Positions 1 to 8,549 of a DNA stretch of 25,195 bases are shown one piece after another. The position numbers were made by a program, and so were the translations under genes. The notes below the pieces were generated by a model that had not been told where the DNA came from, made no database searches, and was given only the letters and a program-made list of their open reading frames with translations. The stretch comes from Funneliformis mosseae (taxonomy: Eukaryota > Glomeromycota > Glomeromycetes > Glomerales > Glomeraceae): NCBI GenBank assembly GCA_910592005.1, contig CAJVPP010000869.1, forward strand, positions 1 to 25,195, read 5' to 3'. Each line of letters starts with the position of its first letter. The first letter of the stretch is position 1.

Positions 1-90
1 CCGCATAATTCGTTATAGCGTTAACGAAGATTCTTATAACGAAGTCCTGATCGGCTGGATCGGCAACTTCGTTATATTGAGGTGTGACTG
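1..90. mobile_element. Right end of a pogo/Tigger-like DNA transposon (cut by window start)
   Basis: The stretch ends in TTGAGGTGTGACTG followed by TA at 91-92. Read inward on the minus strand this begins CAGTCACACCTC, nearly the same as the CAGTCATACCTC terminus of the complete Tigger element at 12118-15357. A 9-bp motif TTCGTTATA occurs at 9-17 and 68-76 and inverted at 35-43, a subterminal pattern like that of the other elements here. The rest lies outside the window, so no transposase can be assessed. Confidence 0.6.
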
Positions 91-224
91 TATTACTTAC
101 AAAAGGGTTATACATAGTTATCGCTAAACTGATCAGATTGTATTTAGCAATTGATAATTACTTTCTTGTCAAGAATTTAGTCTCCTTTATATAGTTTTTA
201 ATGTAAATCTAATATATAATATAT

Positions 225-302
225 GTTAAGTATGTCTGATATATCAAATATATCAAATATGTTTAATATGTTTGACATTTAGATCTACATTTCTTGCATT
301 AC
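225..302. repeat. Degenerate 9-bp-step array with conserved tail (repeat family copy A)
   Basis: A run of short ATATGTC/ATATCAA units is followed at 274-302 by a tail of about 29 bases containing AGATCT and TGCATTAC. The same array-plus-tail order occurs at 23555-23689, where the tail again contains CAGATCT and TGCATCAC. This looks like a diverged copy of the same dispersed repeat in the same orientation. Any upstream part of this copy would lie near the transposon end at 1-90. Confidence 0.5.
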
Positions 303-536
303 ATAAATTAAATATATCTATTAAGTTGATCCTATTAACTACGTCACTTATGTAACTATTTATAATGTATTATATAGATCAATTACATTATGATAGTCCT
401 GTTTAATACTAATAGCATCAGGAAAAAGTTATGTAATGCTCAGGACAGTGATGTACATTTTTGATGTCCTAGAGATTTGTTGTCTCAGCTATATGTCCCA
501 ACCTGTCTCACACTAAGTCCTAAAGGTCCTATCTGT

Positions 537-591
537 CCCATCTATATCCCATCAGCGTCCTATCAGTATTCTATCAATATCCTATAACAAT
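537..591. repeat. 11-bp minisatellite, five units
   Basis: Five consecutive 11-bp units start at 537, 548, 559, 570 and 581, for example cccatctatat, cccatcagcgt and cctatcagtat. Looser copies extend left towards 490. No coding role is apparent. Confidence 0.6.
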
Positions 592-1000
592 ACTAGCTCA
601 GGATGCATAACTTATCATAAGGCTAGTGGTATTAGTGATTCAGACTAGCTTGAAAAATAGCAAGGAGAGGTTAGTTACTGGATACAAGATTTTATTTATT
701 TATATTAAATATAAATTAATTACTATAAATAATTTATAGATACTTTTTTAGCTAGATAATTTTAACATATAATTTTTGCAAATTACGATTATTAGACAGG
801 TATTCGAGTGATTTATTCTTTTTAATTGAGCAGTAATCTTTCAACAGTTTACAAGTTTTAACTTAAACGATTTATCAAAGTATTTATATTATTACAATGA
901 GTTACAATTCAACAAATTACCAGTAAATTGTATTTATAAATAATGTATTTATTCACAAATAAAATAATAAAAAGAAAAGAAAAAAAGAGTAATACTAAAA

Positions 1001-1146
1001 CTAAAATGTAATGTGATAGGCCAGTTACTTCTAAACTGTAATGTAAAGTGATAGGTCTGGTTGCCTTTAAACTGTAACATAATGTGATAGGTCTGGTTAC
1101 CTCTAAACTGTAATGTAATATGATAAGCCTTCAGGATTGGTTACCT
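1001..1146. repeat. 36-bp tandem repeat, about four units
   Basis: Units begin near 1001, 1031, 1067 and 1103. Each carries ctaaactgtaatgtaa, then tgataggtctggttacct, with small changes. The two middle units are 36 bp; the first is shortened and the last has an insertion of about 8 bp. Confidence 0.7.
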
Positions 1147-1249
1147 ATGTCAGCTAACAATACCTCACTCACTACTAAAACTACTCAAGCTATCTTCTCC
1201 CCTTTTTACATGAATTAACAAGTTACCTATTTATATAAAATATATTATA

Positions 1250-1465
1250 TAGAAAGATATAACTAATATATCTAATATGTCAGCTATGTTTAATATGTCA
1301 GTTATGTCACATATGTCTGATATGTCTAATATGTCAGTTATGTTATATATGTCTGACATATCTAACATATCAGTTATATAATATATATCTGTTATATCTA
1401 ATATGTCATTTATGTTAATCATATCTGATATGTTACACATGTCAGATAAGTTATCTATAAATTGA
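1250..1465. repeat. 9-bp-step ATATGTC array (repeat family copy B)
   Basis: About 215 bp of short units of the type taatatgtc, agttatgtt and atatctgat in roughly 9-bp steps. Read on the minus strand it gives an Asp-Ile-rich frame only because the period is a multiple of three. It lies about 460 bp after the conserved block at 792-825. At the right side of the window the same block-then-array order recurs (23163, then 23555). Confidence 0.65.
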
Positions 1466-1706
1466 TCATTCTTCTGCACTATATAAGCTGTATCATATTT
1501 ACCCATTCACAATAATAAACTATCAGAATTAAATAAAGATCTTTTTTATTTAAAATTAAATAATAAATATAATTTTAAAATTATTTAAGCTTCATTTAAA
1601 CCTTCTATAAAATTACAAAATCCTTTATAAATTTTATTTAGTTTAATTATAAAAAAAATAAAAAAATAAAAAAATTTTTTAATTTAGCAAAAAAAAAATA
1701 TATATA

Positions 1707-3024
1707 CAGTCCCCGGTGAAAAGAATGGTGGTTTAAATATTGCATCTATTTTAGGCCAAAATGTAAACCGCATTTCCAATATAGGCCATTATTTATGTGA
1801 CCAAATTAGGCGCTGGAATCATAATATAAAAGGTAAGTTAAAAAAAATTATGTTTGTTTTTGTTTTTGTTGTGATTTCTTAACCGAAAAAATGCTAAGCT
1901 CTCTTGAAATTCAAAGAAACTCCGTTAAGAGACTCTGGGAATAAAATGTGCGAAATGCAAAGGAAATTTATAAACGATTATGTATTCCTTTGCGTACATA
2001 TGAATGATATGTCAGTTTACTATGTAAAACTACCAATATTACTATCAGTCATTCTTCTGGCCGCCCAAGAAAATTGTTCGCGAACCAACGCCATCATATC
2101 AGAAAAATTTTAAAACACAACTATTTTACTACTGCAGGTGAACTTAAGGCAAAATTAGAAGAAAAAGATTCTGAACTTGAGGTTAGCGAATGTACAGTAC
2201 GTCGCGAACTTAAAAACCTTAGATATATTTCTGTTATACTAAGAAAAGTTCCTCTCTTGACCTAAAAAGTGAAGGATATTAGATTGTCTTAGTCACGTGA
2301 TTATTCATATTACAACTGAAAAAAAGTTGTTTTTTCTGATAAAACAACACTCCAGATGTTTAGAAATACTATTCGTGCATGGTCCCATGATGCTCAACCA
2401 GTTGCTCCTATGGTAAAACATCCATTTAAGGTTCATGTTTGGGTAGCGATTAGTGTCAAAAGAAAAGTTAGCATTCATTTGTTTACTGAAAATTTGGACT
2501 GTTATTTGTATCAAAATATCCTAGACGATTATTTGTACAATAATACGATAGCATTACTTGATCGCAACTAGGTCTTCCAACAAGACAATGATCCAAAACA
2601 TGCCTCACGAGACGTTCAGAATAACTTGAAAAAACATCTTTCAGGAAGAGTTCTTTCTTGGCCTTCGTATAGCCCAGACTTGAATCCTATTGAAAATGTA
2701 TGGGCTGTATTAAAGGGAAAGATGAAGAAAAGGATTAAGAATATGGTGGCAAAAAAAAAATTACCTGTGATGTTTTCCTTAATACAATCTGACAGGAATG
2801 GGACGATCTCGATGATAGTGTGTTACTTCGATGCATTAATAGCATGCCGAATCAGATTCAAGCATGTATTGATACAGAAGGAGGGCACACAAAATATTAA
2901 TTAAGTATTAAAAAATGTTCTGTTAGTATTATTCTTTTAAATAAAAAAATAAAAATAAACATTAAAAATAAAGTTTATACATATTGTTGAAATCTGTCTC
3001 CGCCATTCTTTTCGCCGGGGACTG
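1707..3024 (+). mobile_element. Complete but decayed Tc1/mariner-type transposon, 1318 bp
   Basis: Terminal inverted repeats of 25 bp start CAGTCCCCGG at 1707 and end CCGGGGACTG at 3024, with only two mismatches between the arms (T versus C). TA at 1705-1706 and 3025-3026 forms the target duplication typical of the superfamily. The inside holds one broken Tc1-like transposase on the plus strand and nothing else. With matching ends and TSD it was a bona fide insertion, but its own transposase cannot now be made. Confidence 0.92.
1891..2900 (+). pseudogene. Tc1-like transposase (DDE_3 family), inactivated
   Basis: This would encode a cut-and-paste transposase that binds its inverted repeats and cleaves at TA. 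In the frame from the ATG at 1891, an N-terminal helix-turn-helix region precedes a catalytic domain. The domain shows FSDKTTL (first Asp, codon 2338-2340), [11 protein letters not shown] (second Asp, 2584-2586) and [15 protein letters not shown] (Glu, 2692-2694). Thus all three catalytic acids are kept, with 35 residues between the second Asp and the Glu, against 34 in Tc1. Six in-frame stops interrupt the reading (the first after LWE, the last just before VFQQD). A shift in the A-run near 2751-2760 moves the C-terminus, ending GGHTKY, to another frame, where one further stop occurs. It fills most of the element. Confidence 0.9.
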
Positions 3025-3026
3025 TA

Positions 3027-4604
3027 TATATTAAAATATAAATTTATACATATAAGGTAATCATTATTATTTTAAAATTATAAAAATTTTATTACTTTAA
3101 TAATAAAAAATGCTAAAAATAATAAGAATAATATGGATAATTTAAAATTATTTTAAATTATTTAATAATAATCTATCTGTTTTATATATTTTCAAAAATA
3201 ATAATTTTGATTTGAATCTATCTTTAAATTTATAATTAACTCTTTAACCTATTTAGTTTTATAATATTTTTATTATATAAACACTAATACTTTATTTTTT
3301 ATTTAATTTCTTTATAATCTATTTTTGTTTTAAGTTTGATAATAATTATAACTTTTATAATTAAGTTGCTTATCTAAACTTATTTTAGATTTGATAAAAT
3401 GTTTAAATTATAGTTTCACTAATTTTTTACTAAGATTTGATATAGTTTGCAATTTTATAAGCTTTGATATAATTTTACTTTTTTTAGAATTTCGCAGATT
3501 TTTTAATAAGATTTTAATATAATTTTACTAAATTTTACCTTTTTTCATTTAAATAACTTGTAAAACTTTTAGATTTTGTCTAGCAACCTTACTTACAATA
3601 TTTTTAAGATCAATTAGTTTATAATTATTCTTTGATTCTAAATAAATAAATCTGTTTGTTTTCCTACTTTTATTTGAGTCAATATTTATTAGTATACATT
3701 TATTTTACTGCTGATTTATTATAAATTATTTATCATATGAATTTAAATTGAATTGTATTTTTAATATTTAAACTTATAAATAATTTTTGTTATCTAATAA
3801 TAATCCATTCTAATAATAACGAGTCAAAATCATTTTTAATATTTTTATAATTTACTTTTATTTATAATTAATAAAATACACATATTTTTTATTTTCTAAA
3901 TCTTTAATTATATATTTACATTCTAAAATAATAGAATTTATAAAATACTATATACTTACTTTAAAAAAATATATAGTGTTTTATTGTTCAAAGCGTAATA
4001 AAAAATACTTCTGTTATAGTTAAAACTATGCAATACCTGTTTATCAATCACAGAATTAATCAATAAAAATTAAGATTAGATATAATATAAATATATATCT
4101 TTTACTTAGTTGTTTTTATTTTATATTATCAGAATTAACAAATTTTTCTTCATATAATACTGTATTAATAAATTAGCATTATATAAAAAATCAGTATTAC
4201 ATTAAATTTATTTTTTGATTTTTTCTGTTATATATTTAAGCGATATAAATTAATATTTCAGATGCATAATGGTTTTCATTCTCTAGTTATAAATATAATA
4301 AAACATATAATTATAAAATGCTGATATGATCTAAAAAAACTAGTGAATAATTTTTTCTGCTTTATTAATATTGCAATTAGATAAAATTTAATTAAATAAT
4401 AATAATGATGAAATTTTATTATTTCATAACTTTAAAATTTATTTAGAATTATAAAAAATAATTATGTCAAATAATTTATTATATATATATATTGTATTTA
4501 AAAAACAGTATACATAATCTTTTATTATGAAAAGCTTAAAAAAATAGCTTGTTAGAATATATATAATAAAAATATTATATGTAAATCTAAAAATATATTT
4601 AAGA
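3027..4604. other. AT-rich intergenic stretch, no gene seen
   Basis: About 1.6 kb of very AT-rich sequence with no recognisable coding region. Around 3430-3540 there is a loose repetition of aagatttgatata / ctttgatataattttact / gattttaatataatttta, possibly an old degraded repeat. I see no tRNA, rRNA or other RNA gene. Confidence 0.6.
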
Positions 4605-4775
4605 TACAGTAACACCTTTATAAATGCACGCTCTATAAATGCATACCCTCTCTATATGCACACTATAGCTTGGTCTCAAGCTTGGAACTTAGAGCTAAAT
4701 GCACACCCTCTATATTCTACACGTGCAAGTAATTTTAAGTCCTGTGTATAATTAGAATACCTCTATAAATACACT

Positions 4776-4829
4776 CACGTGACTAATACATAAATCCAGC
4801 CAATCAGAAACAATAATTTATTCACGTGA
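4776..4829 (+). promoter_or_regulatory. Possible promoter motifs of the Tigger transposase (two CACGTGA boxes and CCAAT)
   Basis: CACGTGA occurs at 4776-4782 and 4823-4829 with a CCAAT box at 4800-4804 between them, about 420 bp upstream of the transposase ATG at 5252. CACGTG and CCAAT are standard eukaryotic activator sites. The spacing and position suggest the element's own promoter. This is motif evidence only. Confidence 0.35.
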
Positions 4830-5251
4830 TTGATTTTATTATCAAAGTAAAATATACTATTTAATGGATAAATTCGCAGTAAATCAATGATTTTATGTGT
4901 ATTGTGAATGACTTAAAAAAAGTATATCAGATAATATATTTGACTATAAATTTTACATTTTTGTAAAAAAAAAGGGTATTTAGTGAGTACGAGTGTGTAA
5001 ACATAATTTGTATTTCATTGTAACTAGACCAAATTAGTATTAATTGGAGAAAATTTAGAAGTGAGTATATATGTGGAATAATTATACTTAAGAGGAAATA
5101 AAGCATAAACAAACCTATAAATAAAGAAAGTAAATTGTTGAAAATATCACAAAAAGGAATAGGATCATGATTAAGTTCTGTTATATATCTAAATAAAAAA
5201 TTTTCGCCTAATTTTCATTGATATTGTTTGATACATTGAAATCAACAAAAA

Positions 5252-6980
5252 ATGTCTCTTAAAAAAACCACTCTTACTAAAATTCAAAAGCGAGATTTTT
5301 GTAAATACGCTCGTGATAATAGCAAAAAAACTCAAGCCCAGTATATCGATTGGATTTAAGAACAGTGAGCCTTAGAGTTAACGAAAATACTATTACCTGT
5401 ACCTTATAAACAGCAGACAAACGACTTAGTTCAGAAATCATCAGCCCAAATACAAAGCGACATAAACCCATTTCTTATCCAGAACTTGAGTTTGTGCTTA
5501 AAGAATTTGTTTTAGAATATCAGCATCAGACGATTTTAAGTGATGCAATACTTATTGAGAAAGTCAAAATGATTGCTAACAAATTAGAGATTCCCCAGGA
5601 TGCATTTTAATTTTCTTAAGGATGGCTTCAAAAGTTTAAGGATTACAATAGAATTCGTCAACGAAAGCTTAAAGGAGAAGCTTCATCTGCTGATGAAGTT
5701 GCCATTACTAATGCCCTACCTTTATTAAGGGAACGCTGCTCTAATTATTCTCTTGAGAGAATCTATAATATGGATAAAACCAGACTATTTTACAGGTAAA
5801 ATTTTTAGTAATACAATTAAAAGAACAAAAAAATTAAAACAAAAGAAATACTTATCTTGCGTGATTGTAGGCTAGAACCTGATCGAACGCTTGCAACTAA
5901 ACGTCTTGTTAGACATAAAATGAATAAAAAACGCCTTTCAATCACGTTATATGTGAATGCTGATAAATCACACAAATTCAAACCTTTAATAATCAGCAAA
6001 TATGAAAAACTGCGTTGTTTTAAAAATGTAAGGATTCATAGTATGCTCATGATGTATCACAACAATGCCAAAGCCTAAATGATTACATCACTTTTTTAGG
6101 AGTGGATTCAGGAGTTTGATCGCTAAGTTGGTCTAAAGTATCAAGACCAGCGGGTATTACTTCTTCTTGATAACTGTTCCAGTCACAAATTAGTCAGCCT
6201 TACCTTACAATATACTGATGTTTATTTTTTACCTCTGAACACGACTTCAAAAATCCAACCGATGAATTCTGGAATCATAATGACTTTTAAAAGACATTAC
6301 CGTCATTCTCATATACGGTAAGATATATTTATAAATAAATTTATTAAATATTATAAACATCCAAAATCTAATTACCTATTTTTTTTAAAAGCCTAATGCT
6401 TTGACATGTAGAAGAAGGTAACTGCGTAAAAGACTTACGTATAGATGTCTTGCAGACAATTCATTTTATTATCTAAGCCTAGAATGAGGTTAAAGTCAAT
6501 ATGATTCATAATTATTAGTGCCATACAAAGATTCTTCCTATCCATATTGATGCAGACACGGATTTGAGAAATGATTCAGATGATAAAAACTCAGTACTTA
6601 ATGATCTTGCGAATGCACTTCAAGCTCTTGATTTTTCCCATAAAATGTGATTAAAAGAGTTTCTTAACGTTTCTGAAGAGAATATCATTTACAAAGTTTC
6701 TGAAGATGATCAAATCATTGAAGAACTTGTGTATCTTTTTAAAAATGCTGATGAGGAAAATTTAGACTCAGAAGAAATGGATGACAGCTGTGAAATTCCT
6801 ATTATTAGTACTAATACTGCAGTGGTTAGTTTAGAAACAGTACACATGTATCTACTTCAACAGGACAATGCAGAAAAATATGTAAAGTTAGTGAGAAAAA
6901 TTGAAAAATTCTTCAAAGTTAAAAAAACAAGCTCGATGTAGCAAACTGACATTAACACATATTTTTTTAAAAGTACTTAG
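5252..6980 (+). pseudogene. Tigger/pogo transposase (DDE_1 family), inactivated, with introns
   Basis: The frame starts MSLKKTTLTKIQKRDF at 5252, a CENP-B/psq-type N-terminal DNA-binding domain. A second helix-turn-helix region follows (GWLQKFKDYN near 5622). The DDE_1 core shows NMDKTRLFYR (first Asp 5773-5775) and LLLLDNCSSH (second Asp 6169-6171). In NTTSKIQPMNSGII the third Asp is replaced by Asn (6265-6267). The C-terminal part ends with a stretch like SLETVHMYLLQQDNAEKY near 6830 and a final stop at 6978-6980. Splicing at 5796-5870 (75 bp) restores the run LFYR-LEPDRTL, and a second probable intron is 6318-6391 (74 bp). Many in-frame stops and indels remain. Length is near the usual 500-570 residues for this family. 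Confidence 0.9.
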
Positions 6981-7160
6981 CTTTTAAACACGCATTATAC
7001 AAAATTTTAAAAAATTCAAAAAATTTTAAATAAATGCATTCGGATTTTAATTTTGTGTAATTATCTATTTTTCTATTGGCTGTTCCATAAGTGCACACTC
7101 TCCATAAATGCACGTTTATGTTCAGTCCCCAGGGGATGCATTTATGGAGGTGTTACTGTA

Positions 7161-7902
7161 ATTATTATTAAGTATAGATTATAAAGTTTAAAAGTTAAAC
7201 TCTTTTACTAATAATTATTTTTAGTTTTATTTATTTATTAAAAATGTTAAAATTGTAAAATTTAAATTTATATTTAATAAAATTTCTAATATTAATTATA
7301 TTTATTTTTTTTGATTTATTACAATATAGATTATTATATTTCAGGTCAAAAAATGCATATTTTTTGTTATGCATAAATGACTGAATCAAGTTAATATCAT
7401 GAAAAAGATCAAGTTTAATACTTTTGTTAATAATATATGTAAACTTTATATATTTTTTGATAATTATTAATATATTCAAAATTGATTCTAATTAATAAGT
7501 AAATTATTAATTTTATTAATAAATTATATTTTTTTTTATATTTTTTATTTTTATAGCATAGATATTTGTTTTTAAAAAAATCTATAATATTAAACTAATA
7601 TTAATTAAAATATTACATTATAATACAATTCATTATATGTAAGTTTTTTTTTAATCTTATTAACTTTTTAGAACTGTTGATTTAAATTATAATGAAAATA
7701 TTATCTGAAATATAATAAAAAATACTTATAGTTAAATTTATATCTTTATTATATTAATATTTAAATTTATTTTTTTTTTTTTTTCAAAAAAATAAAAATT
7801 CATTAATTGTAGATACAAAATTGATAAATTTTAATAAACTTAAAACTTTCCTGATATAAATTCAACAAGTATTTTTATTATTATTATTTTTTTTGTATTT
7901 AA
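7161..7902. other. AT-rich intergenic stretch, no gene seen
   Basis: Long A and T runs, including a T17 tract near 7769-7785, and no frame with recognisable content. It lies between the right end of the Tigger element and the stop codon of the LYR-motif gene, so the 3' part near 7800-7902 may hold that gene's terminator and polyadenylation signals. I could not pick a specific site. Confidence 0.6.
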
Positions 7903-8166
7903 TTAACTGTGAAATCCTCTAAAGATATCATCTCGAATTTCTTTTTCCACAATTTCCCAAGACTTTAAAAATTCTATATCTTGCCATCCACGTCTTAATA
8001 GCATTTTTATTTTATCGTTATCTCTCTCATTACGATATATTTCAAACATTTCACGAACATTGTAATGAATTTTTGGACGGAGATATTTAAAAGGAAATGA
8101 AGAAGAACGAAGATAGCGAAGTATTTGACGATAGAGTGACACTGATGATGCGTTCGGAGGATTCAT
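7903..8166 (-). CDS. LYR-motif (Complex1_LYR-like) protein, probably mitochondrial
   Basis: A single-exon frame of 87 residues on the minus strand. SLYRQILRYLR at residues 10-20 carries the LYR signature (11-13) in the first helix, and the conserved downstream Phe is probably F41 in NVREMFEIYR. The sequence up to WEIVEKEI fits a three-helix bundle of typical family length. LYR proteins act in the mitochondrial matrix as assembly factors or accessory subunits, usually binding acylated acyl carrier protein through this bundle. The arrangement around the motif is most like LYRM9, but family members are hard to tell apart by eye, so I give no symbol. The ATG at 8166 places the motif at the usual distance from the N-terminus. 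No separate cleaved targeting peptide is seen. It is downstream of and codirectional with the AP-4 beta gene, 383 bp away. Confidence 0.8.
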   Translation of the reverse strand: MNPPNASSVSLYRQILRYLRSSSFPFKYLRPKIHYNVREMFEIYRNERDNDKIKMLLRRGWQDIEFLKSWEIVEKEIRDDIFRGFHS

Positions 8167-8549
8167 TATTTCTAAAAATTTTTGGAATCGAGAAATTTTT
8201 AGTCAATAACTTCAGTAAATTAATCTTGAATGGGTTTCGCAGATCAAATAAATTTGAAAGAAATCTATTTATTATCATCTATATCATGAATTCACGATAT
8301 AATAAAAATTATTATTAATTTTTTTTTATGGATTTACAAGTTAATATATATTCGGATTGTTTATAATATGCAAAAATCTTTTAGGTAATCTTTCAGGTAA
8401 TCTTTCAATACACGTTTTTATAAAGTATTTTAAAATTAAATATTATCTTGGGTAATTCAAATAATACATGCGATTTATCTCATTATAGACAAAATCAATG
8501 ACATAAATTTACCGAAATTAAATCAATATAATGAAAAAAAAAAAAATTG
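8167..8549. other. Intergenic region between AP-4 beta and the LYR gene
   Basis: This 383-bp AT-rich gap should hold the 3' end of the AP-4 beta transcript and the promoter of the LYR-motif gene, both on the minus strand. A tandem doublet taatctttcaggtaatctttca lies at 8385-8407. No further gene is visible. Confidence 0.5.

Larger units (their letters stand above)
93..1000. other. Intergenic AT-rich DNA with short repeats, no gene seen
   Basis: Apart from the arrays at 225-302 and 537-591 and the conserved block at 792-825, I find no open frame with recognisable content and no RNA gene. The block at 792-825 starts TTAGACAGG and includes TTCGAGTGAT. It is matched at 23163-23195 and marks a dispersed repeat. 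Confidence 0.6.
4607..7158 (+). mobile_element. Complete pogo/Tigger transposon with TA target duplication, 2552 bp
   Basis: The left terminus starts CAGTAACACCTTTATAAATG at 4607. The right terminus, read inward, is CAGTAACACCTCCATAAATG from 7158, so the arms match with two differences. TA lies at 4605-4606 and 7159-7160. Both subterminal zones repeat an ATAAATGCAC-type motif (left near 4619-4710, right near 7087-7145), likely transposase-binding sites. Inside is one plus-strand DDE_1 transposase with two host-like introns, broken by stops and indels. It inserted in AT-rich DNA well away from the AP-4 gene. Confidence 0.93.

Noticed and set aside
1231..1506. 91-codon minus-strand frame rich in Asp-Ile-Thr
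   Set aside because: It is a product of the 9-bp-step repeat, which stays open because the period is a multiple of three. The same artefact occurs at 23586-23771.
4927..5112. 61-codon minus-strand frame in the Tigger leader
   Set aside because: It is low-complexity AT-rich sequence opposite to the transposase, with no recognisable motif.
7231..7479. 82-codon minus-strand frame of Ile/Lys/Asn-rich sequence
   Set aside because: The composition is that expected of random AT-rich DNA. It has no motif and no splice or neighbour support.
8097..8318. Plus-strand 73-codon frame overlapping the LYR gene
   Set aside because: It is antisense to the LYR-motif frame, which has a family signature; the plus-strand product resembles nothing.
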